Positions 1-9,793 of a stretch of DNA of 64,000 nucleotides are shown here, in pieces (positions within the stretch are counted from its first letter, which is position 1; the number at the start of each line of letters is the position of its first letter). This DNA comes from Microbacterium sp. TPD7012. GTDB lineage: Bacteria; Actinomycetota; Actinomycetes; Actinomycetales; Microbacteriaceae. Below the pieces are notes generated by a model, which was not told where the DNA came from, did not search any database, and saw nothing but the letters and a program-made list of their open reading frames with translations. The position numbers and the translations under genes are program-made. The stretch spans positions 434,685 through 498,684 of the forward strand of contig NZ_QDFV01000003.1 of the NCBI RefSeq assembly GCF_003075395.1, given 5' to 3'.

Positions 1-630
1 GACCCGCCCCTGCCCCTTGCGCTCGACTCCGGATGTGACGAGCAGACCGGCGAGAACGGCGTCATCGAGATACCGTCGCCGGCAGAAGTCGTCGATCACG
101 TCTTCGATCTGCCCGGAGTCGAGATCATGCCCCTTGAGCACGAGCCTGGCCTCCGAGATCGACAGCGACTTCGCGCGGAGTTTGCGCAGCAGCGCCTCTT
201 CGGCCGTCGCGCGGATCTCACCCGGAGATCGCACCAGCTCCGCGCTGTCGCGATCACCATCGTCCTGGAGGTCGTGCAACGCGCGAAGACGCGGCGCCGA
301 TCTCTCCGGAGCGCGCTCCTCCAGCGCACCCGAGTCGAGGTCGCCGCTGTTCGATGCCGCCGTCCTCGCCGCTGTTCCTCTGGCGGGATGGCGATCGCTG
401 GGCGTGCCTGCGTCGCGAGCGTCGTCGAAGCGCGACGGCTCGGGCTGCGCATCCCAGGTCGAACGCCAGAGACCCGCATCGCCGGTACGACGCGGGACCA
501 CCTTCTCCGCGCGATCAGCGTCATCGTCAGAGACCTTCGCCGGCACCGCCTTGCGACCCCCGGCCTTGCTGCCGAAGAGAGGGATGATGGGGGCGATCCG
601 CTCGGAATCGCCCCCATGCGTGTCAGTCAT
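1..630 (-). CDS. recX: RecX family regulatory protein, C-terminus cut by window edge
   Basis: RecX binds RecA and limits its recombinase and co-protease activity. The 210 codons in the window are open from the ATG to the left edge with no stop, so the C-terminus lies outside. The first 140 or so residues are a charged, low-complexity extension. RecX-type helical repeats begin near residue 150 (TAEEALLRKLRAKSLS) and continue through a segment with VIDDFCRRRYLDD. The ATG overlaps the recA stop by one base (TGATG), so translation is probably coupled to recA and both share the recA SOS promoter. Family identity rests on these repeats plus the position directly after recA. The long N-terminal extension is common in actinobacterial RecX. 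Confidence 0.9.
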   Translation of the reverse strand, partial: MTDTHGGDSERIAPIIPLFGSKAGGRKAVPAKVSDDDADRAEKVVPRRTGDAGLWRSTWDAQPEPSRFDDARDAGTPSDRHPARGTAARTAASNSGDLDSGALEERAPERSAPRLRALHDLQDDGDRDSAELVRSPGEIRATAEEALLRKLRAKSLSISEARLVLKGHDLDSGQIEDVIDDFCRRRYLDDAVLAGLLVTSGVERKGQGRV

Positions 631-1679
631 CAGGCCGGACGACGCTCGGCGAGCTCGTCAGCAGCCGCGGGGGCCGCGGACTGCCCGCCGATGCCGAGCT
701 TCTGCTTGATCTGCGTCTCGATCGCCAGCGCGATGTCGGGGTTGTTGAGCAGGAACGTACGCGCGTTCTCCTTGCCCTGACCCAGCTGGTCGCCGTCGTA
801 GGTGTACCACGAACCGGACTTCTTCACGATGGCGTGCTCGACCCCGAAGTCGATCAGGCTGCCTTCGCGCGAGATGCCGACACCGTAGAGGATGTCGAAC
901 TCGGCCTGCTTGAAGGGCGGGGCCATCTTGTTCTTCACGACCTTGACCCTGGTGCGGTTGCCCACCGCGTCAGTGCCGTCCTTCAGCGTCTCGATCCGGC
1001 GGATGTCCATGCGGACCGAGGCGTAGAACTTCAGCGCCTTACCACCCGCCGTGGTCTCGGGCGAGCCGAAGAAGACGCCGATCTTCTCACGCAGCTGGTT
1101 GATGAAGATCATCGTGGTGTTCGTCTGGTTGAGACCACCGGTGAGCTTTCGCAGAGCCTGCGACATCAGTCGCGCCTGCAGACCCACGTGCGAGTCACCC
1201 ATCTCACCCTCGATCTCGGCGCGGGGCACGAGTGCCGCCACGGAGTCGATCACGATGAGGTCGATCGCACCCGAGCGCACGAGCATGTCGGCGATCTCGA
1301 GTGCCTGCTCACCCGTGTCGGGCTGGGAGACGAGGAGCGCGTCGATGTCGACGCCGAGCTTGGCGGCGTAGTCGGGGTCGAGCGCGTGCTCGGCATCGAT
1401 GAAGGCGGCGATGCCACCCGCGCGCTGTGCGTTCGCGATCGCGTGCAGGGTGAGGGTCGTCTTACCGGACGACTCCGGGCCGTAGATCTCGACGATGCGA
1501 CCACGCGGGAGACCGCCGACGCCGAGGGCGACGTCGAGGGCGATGGAGCCGGTCGGGATGACCGCCACGGGGGCGCGCTCATCGCTGCCCAGCCGCATGA
1601 CGGAGCCCTTGCCGAACTGACGGTCGATCTGGGCGAGTGCTGTCTCGAGGGACTTCTCGCGGTCGGCGGGTGATGGCAT
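630..1679 (-). CDS. recA: Recombinase RecA
   Basis: DNA-dependent ATPase that forms filaments on single-stranded DNA, performs strand exchange and triggers LexA self-cleavage. The 349-residue length is normal. Walker A is GPESSGKT at residues 67-74, followed by a Walker B strand (LIVIDSV) and the L2 region containing [12 protein letters not shown]. An in-frame ATG lies 75 codons upstream, but I chose the internal ATG because it gives the canonical RecA N-terminus ([13 protein letters not shown]) and has AAGGAG at the right spacing. Upstream is a 269-base gap holding an SOS-type palindrome. recX overlaps the stop codon. No intein is present. Confidence 0.98.
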   Translation of the reverse strand: MPSPADREKSLETALAQIDRQFGKGSVMRLGSDERAPVAVIPTGSIALDVALGVGGLPRGRIVEIYGPESSGKTTLTLHAIANAQRAGGIAAFIDAEHALDPDYAAKLGVDIDALLVSQPDTGEQALEIADMLVRSGAIDLIVIDSVAALVPRAEIEGEMGDSHVGLQARLMSQALRKLTGGLNQTNTTMIFINQLREKIGVFFGSPETTAGGKALKFYASVRMDIRRIETLKDGTDAVGNRTRVKVVKNKMAPPFKQAEFDILYGVGISREGSLIDFGVEHAIVKKSGSWYTYDGDQLGQGKENARTFLLNNPDIALAIETQIKQKLGIGGQSAAPAAADELAERRPA

Positions 1680-1874
1680 GGTCTGCTCCTTCTGCTCGCG
1701 TGGTGCCGCCTGTAGGCTGCCGCGGCGCTCCCGATTGGGAGCAACTCTCCGACAAGGCGTATGGCTCTGGGCCTGTTCTTCACCGTACGAGGAGCCACCG
1801 ACATTGCGTCGAAGCATCCGCGAACCGTGTGGAACGAAACTCAGAGACCACTTGTGCAGAAGACTACGCCCGCT

Positions 1875-1890
1875 TCGAACAGATCTTCGA
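1875..1890. promoter_or_regulatory. Probable LexA (SOS) box of recA
   Basis: The sequence reads TCGAACAGATCTTCGA, which matches the actinobacterial LexA operator CGAAC-N4-GTTCG at 9 of 10 fixed positions. It lies 196 bases upstream of the recA start, in the gap between recA and the DUF3046 gene, consistent with SOS control of recA-recX. The match was read directly. LexA binding is inferred. Confidence 0.7.
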
Positions 1891-1948
1891 CGACACGCCG
1901 TCATCGGCGTGTCGGATACCGCACGACTCGAACGAGCTGCCGCCGACG

Positions 1949-2173
1949 TCAGCGACGCCGCGGCTCCTGACGCCCGACGCCGTGTCGCCGGTTCTCCGGC
2001 ACGTCCATCTCGGCGCAGAGCGCCAGCCAGATGTCGCGGGGCGGCGCGCCGTCCGCGAGCGCCTCCACGGCCGTCCGATTGCCGAGCGCGCCGAGCACGA
2101 GGTCATTGACCAGCGATGACGCGCGGGCCTGGAACTCCGTCTCGACGGCGCGAAGGAACTCGCTGCGACGCAT
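1949..2173 (-). CDS. DUF3046 family protein
   Basis: A 74-residue protein of the actinobacterial DUF3046 family, recognised by its start ([14 protein letters not shown]), the central [13 protein letters not shown] stretch and the [15 protein letters not shown] segment. Family members typically sit beside recA, as here. GGAGACAGG lies just before the ATG. It follows clgR after a 23-base gap and probably shares its transcript. No function is established for the family, and nothing in this sequence points to one. It has no signal peptide or membrane segment. Confidence 0.85.
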   Translation of the reverse strand: MRRSEFLRAVETEFQARASSLVNDLVLGALGNRTAVEALADGAPPRDIWLALCAEMDVPENRRHGVGRQEPRRR

Positions 2174-2196
2174 CCTGTCTCCGAGCCGGCAGAAGG

Positions 2197-2505
2197 TCAG
2201 TGCAGGGAGAGCTCGGGCTCGATCGACGCCACGAGGTCGTCGGGGACGACATCCGGGAAGACCTGGATGCCCTCGAGCACGGAGATGCGATCGCCGACCT
2301 CGCGCATGATCGTCGAGATGGGCACATCGAGCGCATCGGCGACCGAGGCGAGAATCTCGCTCGATGCCTCCTTCTGACCCCGCTCGACCTCACTGAGGTA
2401 TCCGAGCGCGACCGAAGCCTTGCTTGCGACCTGCCGGAGGGTGCGCCCCTTCTGCAGGCGGAAGTCCCTCAGCACATCGCCGATTTCCTGTCGTACAAGA
2501 ATCAT
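2197..2505 (-). CDS. clgR: ClgR-type XRE family transcriptional regulator
   Basis: A 102-residue helix-turn-helix regulator. The HTH_3/XRE domain covers residues 8-65 (LRDFRLQKGRTLRQVASKAS, then LGYLSEVERGQKEAS). ClgR activates clp protease and stress genes in actinobacteria and usually activates itself. The assignment rests on the domain, the size, the SEVERGQKE recognition-helix region, and the pgsA-cinA-clgR-DUF3046-recA order typical of ClgR loci. The ATG is preceded by GGAGGAGG. Family ClgR proteins are degraded by Clp through hydrophobic C-terminal residues. This one ends in ELSLH, not the LAA-like tail of other members, so that detail is open. Confidence 0.85.
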   Translation of the reverse strand: MILVRQEIGDVLRDFRLQKGRTLRQVASKASVALGYLSEVERGQKEASSEILASVADALDVPISTIMREVGDRISVLEGIQVFPDVVPDDLVASIEPELSLH

Positions 2506-2630
2506 CGGAACCTCCTCCCCGTTCGATCCATCGAGTTCCCCCTCGATGAGACAGCCAGTCTAGTCCCCCTGGCTTGCACAGAATCTACCCCTGCACTCTG
2601 TGGTTTCAATGTGAGCACATCGGAGATAAC

Positions 2631-2641
2631 CGCGGAATGCG
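2631..2641. promoter_or_regulatory. Candidate ClgR operator upstream of clgR
   Basis: CGC-GGAAT-GCG matches the CGC-N5-GCG core of known ClgR operators. It lies 126 bases upstream of the clgR start, just past the cinA stop, as expected for autoregulation. The core is short and the sequence GC-rich, so a chance match is quite possible. Confidence 0.35.
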
Positions 2642-2646
2642 CGCAA

Positions 2647-3135
2647 CTATTCCTGGAGGATCTCGAGAAGGAAATCGAGTGCGGCCGCGACCGAACCTGC
2701 CCGGATCGCGGCGCGGTCGCCGCCGAGGTGCAGCTCTCGCGTCTGCGAGGCGATCGGGGTGACGACGCCGATGTGCACCGTGCCGACCGGTTGCCCGTCC
2801 GGCGAATCCGGACCGGCGATCCCGGTCGTCGACACTCCGACATCAGCCGGTCGCCCACCGACGCCGACGGCACGTCGCACGCCGTCGGCCATCTGCCGCG
2901 CGACGTCCGGAAACACGGGTCCGTGCTGCGCCAGCGTCGCGGCGTCGACACCGAGAACGGTGTGCTTGACGGGCGTCGCGTAGGCGACCACTCCCCCGAG
3001 CAGGACCGCGGACGCACCGGGCACCGAGACCAGCTCGGCGCAGAGCGCTCCGCCGGTGAGGGATTCCGCCACGCCCAGCGTCCAGCCCCGGCTCTTCAGC
3101 GCGGACAGCACGGCGGCCGCCGGGGAATCGCTCAC
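2647..3135 (-). CDS. cinA: CinA C-terminal domain protein (nicotinamide-nucleotide amidohydrolase type)
   Basis: This 162-residue protein is the CinA C-terminal (PncC-like) domain alone, without the N-terminal MoaB-like domain of full CinA. PncC-type enzymes deamidate nicotinamide mononucleotide to nicotinic acid mononucleotide in NAD recycling. Visible signatures are GVAESLTGGALCAELVSVPGAS-type sequence at residues 15-36 and GIAGPD followed by KPVG-like QPVGTVHIG. The start is a GTG overlapping the pgsA stop (GTGA), giving the expected N-terminus VSDSPAAAVL. Longer in-frame starts would run into pgsA. The enzymatic role is by family, not shown here. Confidence 0.88.
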   Translation of the reverse strand: MSDSPAAAVLSALKSRGWTLGVAESLTGGALCAELVSVPGASAVLLGGVVAYATPVKHTVLGVDAATLAQHGPVFPDVARQMADGVRRAVGVGGRPADVGVSTTGIAGPDSPDGQPVGTVHIGVVTPIASQTRELHLGGDRAAIRAGSVAAALDFLLEILQE

Positions 3136-3707
3136 GACTTCTGCCGTACCCCTCTGACCTGCGCGACGATGTAGTCGATCCCGCTGGCCACCGTGAGCAC
3201 CAGGACGACGATCATCAGCAGGAAGGTCACCAGCGTCCACGGACCGAGGCCGATGACGACATGGAGCGGCAGCAGAGCCCAGCCCAGGGCCACGCCCTGG
3301 AAGGCGGTCTTGATCTTGCCCATCCACGCGGCGGCGACCACATGCTCGCTGGCCACCATGAGCCGGTGCACCGTGATGCCCCACTCTCGGATGAGGATGA
3401 CGGCGACGATCCACCAGTCGACCTCACCGAGGATCGCGAGCCCGATGAAGCCCGCGCCGGTGAGCATCTTGTCGGCGATCGGATCCCAGAGCTTTCCGAA
3501 GTCGCTGACGATCTCGTACTTGCGGGCGAGGTAGCCGTCGACCCAGTCCGTGGAGATGCCCACGATGAACAGGATCGCGGCGGTCCAGCGCAGCGCAGGA
3601 TCGGGGAGGCCGTAGGTGCCGCCGAGCAGCAGCAGGATGAAGAAGACGACGGCCAGGGGGATGCGGGCGATCGTGATGGCGTTGGGCAGCTGCCGCGGAA
3701 TGGCCAT
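3132..3707 (-). CDS. pgsA: CDP-diacylglycerol-glycerol-3-phosphate 3-phosphatidyltransferase
   Basis: Membrane enzyme of the CDP-alcohol phosphatidyltransferase family that makes phosphatidylglycerol phosphate from CDP-diacylglycerol and glycerol 3-phosphate. The full active-site motif D-x2-D-G-x2-A-R-x8-G-x3-D-x3-D is present as D54, D57-G58, A61-R62, G71, D75 and D79. At 191 residues with several hydrophobic helices it has normal family size. Its ATG overlaps the ftsK stop (TGATG) and its stop overlaps the cinA GTG, so ftsK-pgsA-cinA form a coupled unit. Substrate choice among CDP-alcohol transferases is inferred from PgsA-like sequence and this conserved neighbourhood. Confidence 0.93.
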   Translation of the reverse strand: MAIPRQLPNAITIARIPLAVVFFILLLLGGTYGLPDPALRWTAAILFIVGISTDWVDGYLARKYEIVSDFGKLWDPIADKMLTGAGFIGLAILGEVDWWIVAVILIREWGITVHRLMVASEHVVAAAWMGKIKTAFQGVALGWALLPLHVVIGLGPWTLVTFLLMIVVLVLTVASGIDYIVAQVRGVRQKS

Positions 3708-6415
3708 CAGTCGCGACCCGTCAGGCCCCAGGCGTCTTCGTCGCCCTCGGCCTCCACCACCGGAAGCCCGCTGTACTGCGCCTCGACCGGATCATGCGCG
3801 GGAGCCGCGGACGCGGCCGATGTCACGGGAGGCGCCGGAGCCGCGGCGGGAGCGTCTTCGCCGCGGAGCTTGGCCATCACCTGCGGAAGCTGTTCGGCCG
3901 TCGCGAGCACGTCGCGCGCCTTCGAACCCTCCGACGGGCCGACGATCTCCCGCGACTCCAGCAGATCCATCAGACGACCGGCCTTCGCGAAGCCGACGCG
4001 CAGCTTGCGCTGCAGCATCGACGTGGAGCCGAACTGGGACGACACGATGAGCTCGGCGGCCGCGAGCAGCAGTTCGAGGTCGTCGCCGATGTCCTCGTCG
4101 ACCTCCTTCTTCTTCGTGGGCTCGAGGGCCTCCTGCACGTCGGGACGGTAGTCCGGGCGCGCCTGGCGCGTGACGTGCTTGACGACCGCGTCGATCTCCT
4201 TCTCGTCGACCCAGGCGCCCTGCAGGCGGAAGGGCTTGGAGGATCCCATCGGAGAGAACAGGGCGTCACCCTGACCGATGAGCTTGTCGGCGCCGGGGCT
4301 GTCGAGGATCACGCGGCTGTCCGTGACGCTGGTGACGGCGAAGGCGAGCCGCGAGGGCACGTTCGCCTTGATCAGGCCGGTCACGACGTCGACGCTGGGT
4401 CGCTGCGTGGCGAGGACGAGGTGGATGCCCGAGGCACGGGCGAGCTGGGTGATGCGCACGATCGAATCCTCGACGTCGCGCGGCGCGACCATCATCAGGT
4501 CGGCCAGCTCGTCGACGACGACCAGGAGGTACGGGTAGGGCTTGAGAACGCGCTCGCTCCCGACCGGAAGCTCGACCTCACCGGCGCGCACGGCGCGGTT
4601 GAAGTCGTCGATGTGGCGGTACCCGAACGACGCGAGGTCGTCGTACCGCATGTCCATCTCCTTCACGACCCACTGCAGCGCCTCGGCCGCCTTCTTCGGG
4701 TTCGTGATGATGGGCGTGATCAGGTGCGGCACGCCCGCGTAGCTCGTGAGCTCCACGCGCTTGGGGTCGATCAGGACCATGCGCACGTCGGCCGGCCGTG
4801 CCCGCATCAGCAGGCTCGTGATCATCGAGTTCACGAAGCTGGACTTACCCGAGCCGGTCGAACCGGCCACGAGGAGGTGGGGCATCTTCGCGAGGTTGGC
4901 GATCACGATGTTGCCGCCGACGTCCTTGCCGACGCCGATCGTCATCGGGTGCGTGCTCTTCAGCGCCGCAGGAGAGCGCAGCACGTCGCCGAGCGCGACC
5001 ATCTCCTTGTCGGCGTTCGGGATCTCGATGCCGATGGCGCTCTTGCCGGGGATCGGCGAGAGGATGCGGACGTCGTTCGACGCCACGGCGTAGGCGAAGT
5101 TGTTGCTCAGCTGCAGGATCTTCTCGACCTTGACGCCGTGACCGACCTCGACCTCGTACTGCGTGACCGTCGGACCGCGCGAGAAGCCCGTCACCTTCGC
5201 ATCGACCTTGAACTGCGTGAGGACGCTCGTGATCTGCTCGATGACCTTGTCGGTCGCCTCGGAGCGCATGACCGGCGCCGGGCCCTCGACCAGCAGACCG
5301 GGCGACGGAAGGATGTACGGGGCCACAGGCGCCTGCGGCCCACGGTCCCCCGGTCCCTCGGTGCCGAATCCGTCGAGGCCGGGCAGCTCGGGCATCTCGC
5401 CCGTGTCGGACTCGTCGTCGAGCAGCGCCGTGGCCTGCTGCTCCGCGAGCGAGTCGGTGACGGAGCGGACATCGGTCAGCACTTCTGTGGCCGCGTCGTA
5501 GGGGTTCTCCACCACCACGGCCTGATCGTATGCGGGGGTCGGCTCGGCGGTGTTCAGCAGAGCGGTGATGTCGTCGGAGCCGAGGGTTCCCTCGTCGGGA
5601 TCCTCTTCCCTGCCCGTCTTGTTCCTTCGCCACCACGGCAGAACGTCCGGGTCGTCGACCTTGTCGGCCTCGTCGATCGCCGCCGCATCCTTCGCGGGCT
5701 TCTCGGCGCGCTCCGCGTCGAACATCCAGGCGTAGAGGTCGCCGAGGCGGGCCCCGATGCGGTTCGGCGGGGTCTTGGTGAGGATCAGGACGCTCAGCGC
5801 GGCGAGAAGCGCCAGCACGATGTAGGCGGGGATGTCGGTGAGGTAGGTCAACGGTTGACCCAGCATCCATCCGAAGAGCCCACCCGACTCGCTGAGCGCG
5901 AGCATGCCCTCCTTGGGCTGCGGGCGGGCTCCGGCGACGTGGCAGATGCCTGCGAGCGTCAGCACGAACAGGCCGAAGCCGATCCCGATGCGCCCGTTGT
6001 CGTGCACGGACGATGGATGCCGGAACAGCCAGCCCGCGAGCAGGAGCAGCAGCACCGGCATGACGAAGGCGACGCGTCCGATCAGTCCTCCGACCGAGAA
6101 CGCACTGATGTTCGCGGCGACGTCGTTGCCGATGAAGAACCATTCGTTGACGGCACCGGCGACCGCGAGCAGCACCAGCAGGAACGGGAAGCCGTCGCGA
6201 CGGTCGTCCTTCTCGAGGCTCTCCGGGCCGAAGGCGCGGAACAGTCCTCCGACGCCGTGCGCCAGACCCGTCCAGGCGCGGACGGCGACGGGCGGCCGTT
6301 CCTGCTCGTCGATGTACTTCTTGGGCGTGGGCTGGGCCTTGGGAGCCGTCTGCCGCTTGGGGCGCGACGGTGCGCTCGCGGACGCACGCTCAGTCTTCGT
6401 GGAACTCCTGGCCAT
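3707..6415 (-). CDS. ftsK: DNA translocase FtsK/SpoIIIE
   Basis: Septum-anchored motor that pumps chromosome ends through the closing septum and activates dimer resolution. Of 902 residues, about 75-215 hold four or five membrane helices, 215-385 form an acidic linker, and about 385-770 the alpha/beta motor. Walker A is GSTGSGKS at 518-525, Walker B is [12 protein letters not shown] near 630-641, and [13 protein letters not shown] follows. The C-terminal gamma winged helix is at about 780-845 ([28 protein letters not shown], shown here in pieces: [26 protein letters not shown]). The N-terminus is unusually basic and Ser/Ala/Pro-rich. The linker is shorter than in E. coli, as is usual for Gram-positives. 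Confidence 0.97.
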   Translation of the reverse strand: MARSSTKTERASASAPSRPKRQTAPKAQPTPKKYIDEQERPPVAVRAWTGLAHGVGGLFRAFGPESLEKDDRRDGFPFLLVLLAVAGAVNEWFFIGNDVAANISAFSVGGLIGRVAFVMPVLLLLLAGWLFRHPSSVHDNGRIGIGFGLFVLTLAGICHVAGARPQPKEGMLALSESGGLFGWMLGQPLTYLTDIPAYIVLALLAALSVLILTKTPPNRIGARLGDLYAWMFDAERAEKPAKDAAAIDEADKVDDPDVLPWWRRNKTGREEDPDEGTLGSDDITALLNTAEPTPAYDQAVVVENPYDAATEVLTDVRSVTDSLAEQQATALLDDESDTGEMPELPGLDGFGTEGPGDRGPQAPVAPYILPSPGLLVEGPAPVMRSEATDKVIEQITSVLTQFKVDAKVTGFSRGPTVTQYEVEVGHGVKVEKILQLSNNFAYAVASNDVRILSPIPGKSAIGIEIPNADKEMVALGDVLRSPAALKSTHPMTIGVGKDVGGNIVIANLAKMPHLLVAGSTGSGKSSFVNSMITSLLMRARPADVRMVLIDPKRVELTSYAGVPHLITPIITNPKKAAEALQWVVKEMDMRYDDLASFGYRHIDDFNRAVRAGEVELPVGSERVLKPYPYLLVVVDELADLMMVAPRDVEDSIVRITQLARASGIHLVLATQRPSVDVVTGLIKANVPSRLAFAVTSVTDSRVILDSPGADKLIGQGDALFSPMGSSKPFRLQGAWVDEKEIDAVVKHVTRQARPDYRPDVQEALEPTKKKEVDEDIGDDLELLLAAAELIVSSQFGSTSMLQRKLRVGFAKAGRLMDLLESREIVGPSEGSKARDVLATAEQLPQVMAKLRGEDAPAAAPAPPVTSAASAAPAHDPVEAQYSGLPVVEAEGDEDAWGLTGRD

Positions 6416-6488
6416 GCTCTCACGTTACGACGGACAGCCGACATATCCGCGCAATGACGCGGCTTCTCGCCGATCCCGCTCGGGCGGA

Positions 6489-6983
6489 TCAGGCGGTGCG
6501 CCGCACCATGGTGTCGCGGACCGTGCCCTCCGTCGTGACGTTGAACCCCTCGGAGCGATACAGGTTGCGGGCGAAGTTGTCGCGCTCGACGCTGAGGCTG
6601 ATGCGCGCGTACCCCTGTGCGCTCGCCAGCTCGACGATGCCCCGCAGCAGCGTACGACCGACGCCGCGAGCCCGCCAGAGCGGATGGACGCCGATGATGA
6701 GCTCCGGCACCCCGGCGCCGACGAACCCGAATCCCGGCTCGTTCTGGGGCAGCATCCGGTACCAGGCGGCACCGACCGGCACGCCGTCGTCGCCGACGGC
6801 GATCAGTCCTTCGTCCGCGGCGCGCTTCCAGCCCGCGAGGTACCGGCGATGGTCCGCGGACGTCAGCACCTCATGTCGCGGGCGCACTCCCCCGGCGCGC
6901 CAGTTCGCGGCCTCGACGAGCATGTCGCCGAGGAAGACCGCGTCGGGTTGCGTCGCCCGCCGGGTGGAGAAGCCCGAGAACAT
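6489..6983 (-). CDS. GNAT family N-acetyltransferase
   Basis: A 164-residue acetyl-CoA-dependent acetyltransferase. The acetyl-CoA loop (motif A) is visible at about residues 99-115 as GVHPLWRARGVGRTLL, matching R/Q-x-x-G-x-G/A, and the C-terminal SLSVERDNFARNLYRSEGF is the usual motif B. The substrate cannot be read from the sequence. It lies downstream of rnj on the same strand with a 74-base gap, and the ATG is the only plausible start. It may be part of the rnj transcript, but no functional link is evident. Confidence 0.85.
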   Translation of the reverse strand: MFSGFSTRRATQPDAVFLGDMLVEAANWRAGGVRPRHEVLTSADHRRYLAGWKRAADEGLIAVGDDGVPVGAAWYRMLPQNEPGFGFVGAGVPELIIGVHPLWRARGVGRTLLRGIVELASAQGYARISLSVERDNFARNLYRSEGFNVTTEGTVRDTMVRRTA

Positions 6984-7057
6984 GTGGTGAGCCTAGAGGG
7001 CGGCTGTTACGACGATGTGTCGGTCAACCGTGAGTGCGCGTGCGACGGCGCGGACCC

Positions 7058-8734
7058 TCACGCCTCGATGACCAGCGGGACGATCATCGGACGCCGACGC
7101 AGCTTCTGGTTCACCCAGCGTCCGATCGTCCGGCGCACCACCTGCGACAGCGCATGCGTGTCGCGGACGCCGTTCCCTGCGGCCTCCTTGAGCGCGGCGA
7201 CGATCTTCGGGGCGACGTCGTCGAAGACGGAGTCATCCTCGGCGACGCCGCGGGCATGGATCTCCGGTCCCGAGATGATGCGTCCGGTGCCGGCATCCAC
7301 CACGACGATGACGGAGATGAACCCCTCCTCGCCGAGGATGCGCCGGTCCTTGAGATCGGCATCCGTGATCTCGCCGACCGTCGAGCCGTCGACGTACACG
7401 AAGCCGAGGTCCAGCTGCCCGGTGACACGCGCGGTGCCGTCCTTCAGGTCGATCACGGTGCCGTTCGCGGCGATGATCGTGTTCTCCTCCGGGATGCCGG
7501 TGTCCTGGGCGAGCTTCGCGTTCGCGATCAGGTGACGGTACTCGCCGTGCACGGGGAGGACGTTCTTCGGCTTCAGGATGTTGTAGCAGTAGAGCAGCTC
7601 GCCCGCCGCGGCGTGACCGGAGACGTGCACCTTGGCATTGGCCTTGTGCACGACGTTCGCACCGAGCTTCGTGAGGCCGTCGATCACGCGGTAGACCGCG
7701 TTCTCGTTACCAGGGATGAGGCTGGAGGCGAGGATGACGGTGTCTCCCTCGCTCACCTCGATCGCGTGGTCGAGGTTGGCCATGCGGCTCAGCACGGCCA
7801 TCGGCTCGCCCTGCGATCCGGTGGACATGTAGACGATCTGGTCGTCGGGGAGGTCGCGGGCCTTCTTGTAGTCGATCAGGACGCCGGCCGGGACCTTGAG
7901 GTACCCGAGCTGCTCGGCGATCGTCATGTTGCGGACCATGCTGCGCCCGAGGAACGCCACACGGCGCCCGTTCGCGTAGGCGGCGTCGATGACCTGCTGC
8001 ACGCGGTGCACGTGGCTCGAGAAGCTCGCCACGATGACGCGGCGGGGCGCCTTGGCGATGACCTGATCGAGCACCGGTCCGATCGACCGCTCGGTCGGCG
8101 TGAAGCCGGGCACGTCGGCGTTGGTGGAGTCGACCAGGAACAGGTCGACGCCCTCCTCGCCGAGGCGGGAGAAGGCGCGGAGGTCGGTGATCCGGCCGTC
8201 CAGCGGCAGCTGGTCCATCTTGAAGTCGCCCGTCGCGAGCACCATGCCCGCGGGGGTGCGGATCGCGACGGCGAGAGCGTCGGGGATCGAGTGGTTCACG
8301 GCGACGAACTCGAGGTCGAACGGGCCGACGCGCTCCTCCTGGCCCCCGGTGACCGTCAGGGTGAAGGCCTTGATGCGGTGCTCCTTGAGCTTCGCCTCGA
8401 CCAGCGCGAGCGTCAGGCCCGACCCGATCAGAGGGATGTCGCTCTTCAGACGCAACAGATACGGGACGGCGCCGATGTGGTCCTCATGGCCGTGCGTGAG
8501 CACCACGCCGACGATGTCGTCGAGGCGATCGCGGATCGGCTCGAAGTCGGGCAGGATCAGGTCGACGCCCGGCTGGTGCTCCTCCGGGAAGAGCACGCCG
8601 CAGTCGACGATCAGGATCTTGCCGTCGTACTCGAACATGGTCATGTTCCGACCGATCTCGCCGAGGCCGCCGATCGGGATGACCCGAAGCGTCCCTTCGT
8701 CGAGAGCGGACGGTTCTGACAGGGGGATGGACAT
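7058..8734 (-). CDS. rnj: Ribonuclease J
   Basis: Metallo-beta-lactamase/beta-CASP nuclease with 5' exo- and endonuclease activity in rRNA and mRNA processing. The 558-residue length is typical. The metal-binding motif HGHEDH lies at residues 81-86, and TGDFKMD and the beta-CASP region (GSQGEPMAVLSRM, SGHAAAGELLYCYNILKP) follow. The C-terminal domain ends in QKLRRRPMIVPLVIEA. It is 53 bases downstream of dapA, the usual actinobacterial arrangement (dapA-rnj-ftsK), and GGAGACAGC lies before the ATG. Confidence 0.97.
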   Translation of the reverse strand: MSIPLSEPSALDEGTLRVIPIGGLGEIGRNMTMFEYDGKILIVDCGVLFPEEHQPGVDLILPDFEPIRDRLDDIVGVVLTHGHEDHIGAVPYLLRLKSDIPLIGSGLTLALVEAKLKEHRIKAFTLTVTGGQEERVGPFDLEFVAVNHSIPDALAVAIRTPAGMVLATGDFKMDQLPLDGRITDLRAFSRLGEEGVDLFLVDSTNADVPGFTPTERSIGPVLDQVIAKAPRRVIVASFSSHVHRVQQVIDAAYANGRRVAFLGRSMVRNMTIAEQLGYLKVPAGVLIDYKKARDLPDDQIVYMSTGSQGEPMAVLSRMANLDHAIEVSEGDTVILASSLIPGNENAVYRVIDGLTKLGANVVHKANAKVHVSGHAAAGELLYCYNILKPKNVLPVHGEYRHLIANAKLAQDTGIPEENTIIAANGTVIDLKDGTARVTGQLDLGFVYVDGSTVGEITDADLKDRRILGEEGFISVIVVVDAGTGRIISGPEIHARGVAEDDSVFDDVAPKIVAALKEAAGNGVRDTHALSQVVRRTIGRWVNQKLRRRPMIVPLVIEA

Positions 8735-8787
8735 GCTGTCTCCTCAGTCGGACACTGTGCGCGTCCGTTCGTTCATGGCGACGCGGC

Positions 8788-9765
8788 TCAGCGCGTCGTG
8801 CCGTGCACCTTCGGCAGGGCACCACCCGCAGCCGCATTGCGGTCGGGTCGGAAGTTCGAGAAATCGGCACCGGGCACGTCCTGGACGAGGTCGAGCTCGT
8901 CTTCGATGAGCGCGGCCTCCCATTCCTCCGGGCCGACGAGGGGCAGACGCACCCGGGGGCTCGAGATGCGACCGAGGCCGTGCAGGATGTACTTGGCCGC
9001 GACGGTGCCGGGCACGTGGGTCATCACCGCGCGCACCAGCGGCTCGAGGCGCTTGTGCTCCGCCGTCGCCGTGGCCAGATCGCCGGCGTTCACCGCATCG
9101 ATGATGGTGCGGTACGGAGCGGCCGCGACGTTGGCCGTCACGCCGATGAGGCCGGTCGCACCGATCGCGAGGTGCGGAAGGACGTTCGCGTCGTCGCCGG
9201 AGAAGTACATCAGGTCGGTCTGGTTGAGCACGCGGCTCACCTCGGAGAAGTCACCCTTGGCGTCTTTCACCGCGAGGATGTTGGGGTGCTTCGCCAGGCG
9301 CAGGATCGTCTCGTACTTGATCGGCACGCCGGTGCGGCCGGGGATGTCGTAGAGGATCACCGGCAGATCGGTCGCATCCGCGACCAGCCGGAAGTGCGTG
9401 AGGATGCCCGCCTGCGTCGGCTTGTTGTAGTAGGGCGTGACGATCATGATGCCGTCGGCGCCGGCCTTCTCGCTGGCCTTGTACAGCTCGATGGCGTGCG
9501 CGGTCTCGTTCGAGCCGCCACCCGTGATGATCTTCGCGCGGCCGGCGGCGACCGACTTCCCGACCTCGACGAGCTTGAGCTTCTCGGGGTCCGTGAGGGT
9601 CGAGGTCTCGCCGGTCGTTCCCGTCACGACGATGCCGTCCGCACCCGCGGTGATCACGTCATCGATGTGCTTCTCGACGGCGGGCCAATCGACTTCACCG
9701 TCGGCCGTCATCGGAGTGACGAGCGCGACGAGAACCTGTCCGAAGGGGTTGCCCGAGTGCGTCAT
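8788..9765 (-). CDS. dapA: 4-hydroxy-tetrahydrodipicolinate synthase
   Basis: Condenses pyruvate with aspartate semialdehyde in the lysine/diaminopimelate pathway. The 325 residues show the TIM-barrel signatures TGTTGE (48-53), the Tyr of LYDIPGRTG (Y139) and the Schiff-base lysine K167 in NILAVKDAKGD. I chose the ATG that yields MTHSGNPFGQVLVALVTPM. An in-frame GTG 63 bases upstream gives an uncharacteristic N-terminus. dapB is 4.6 kb upstream on the same strand, so two pathway steps lie in this block but not in one transcript. Confidence 0.96.
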   Translation of the reverse strand: MTHSGNPFGQVLVALVTPMTADGEVDWPAVEKHIDDVITAGADGIVVTGTTGETSTLTDPEKLKLVEVGKSVAAGRAKIITGGGSNETAHAIELYKASEKAGADGIMIVTPYYNKPTQAGILTHFRLVADATDLPVILYDIPGRTGVPIKYETILRLAKHPNILAVKDAKGDFSEVSRVLNQTDLMYFSGDDANVLPHLAIGATGLIGVTANVAAAPYRTIIDAVNAGDLATATAEHKRLEPLVRAVMTHVPGTVAAKYILHGLGRISSPRVRLPLVGPEEWEAALIEDELDLVQDVPGADFSNFRPDRNAAAGGALPKVHGTTR

Positions 9766-9793
9766 GCCACCAGCGTATCGGTTCGGATGCCGC

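Noticed and set aside
1680..1904. A 75-codon N-terminal extension of recA
   Set aside because: The internal ATG has a strong ribosome site and gives the canonical RecA start, and the SOS box lies within the extended frame.
3794..6457. An 887-codon open frame antisense to ftsK
   Set aside because: The composition is that of a reverse-strand shadow of FtsK and there is no ribosome site or domain.
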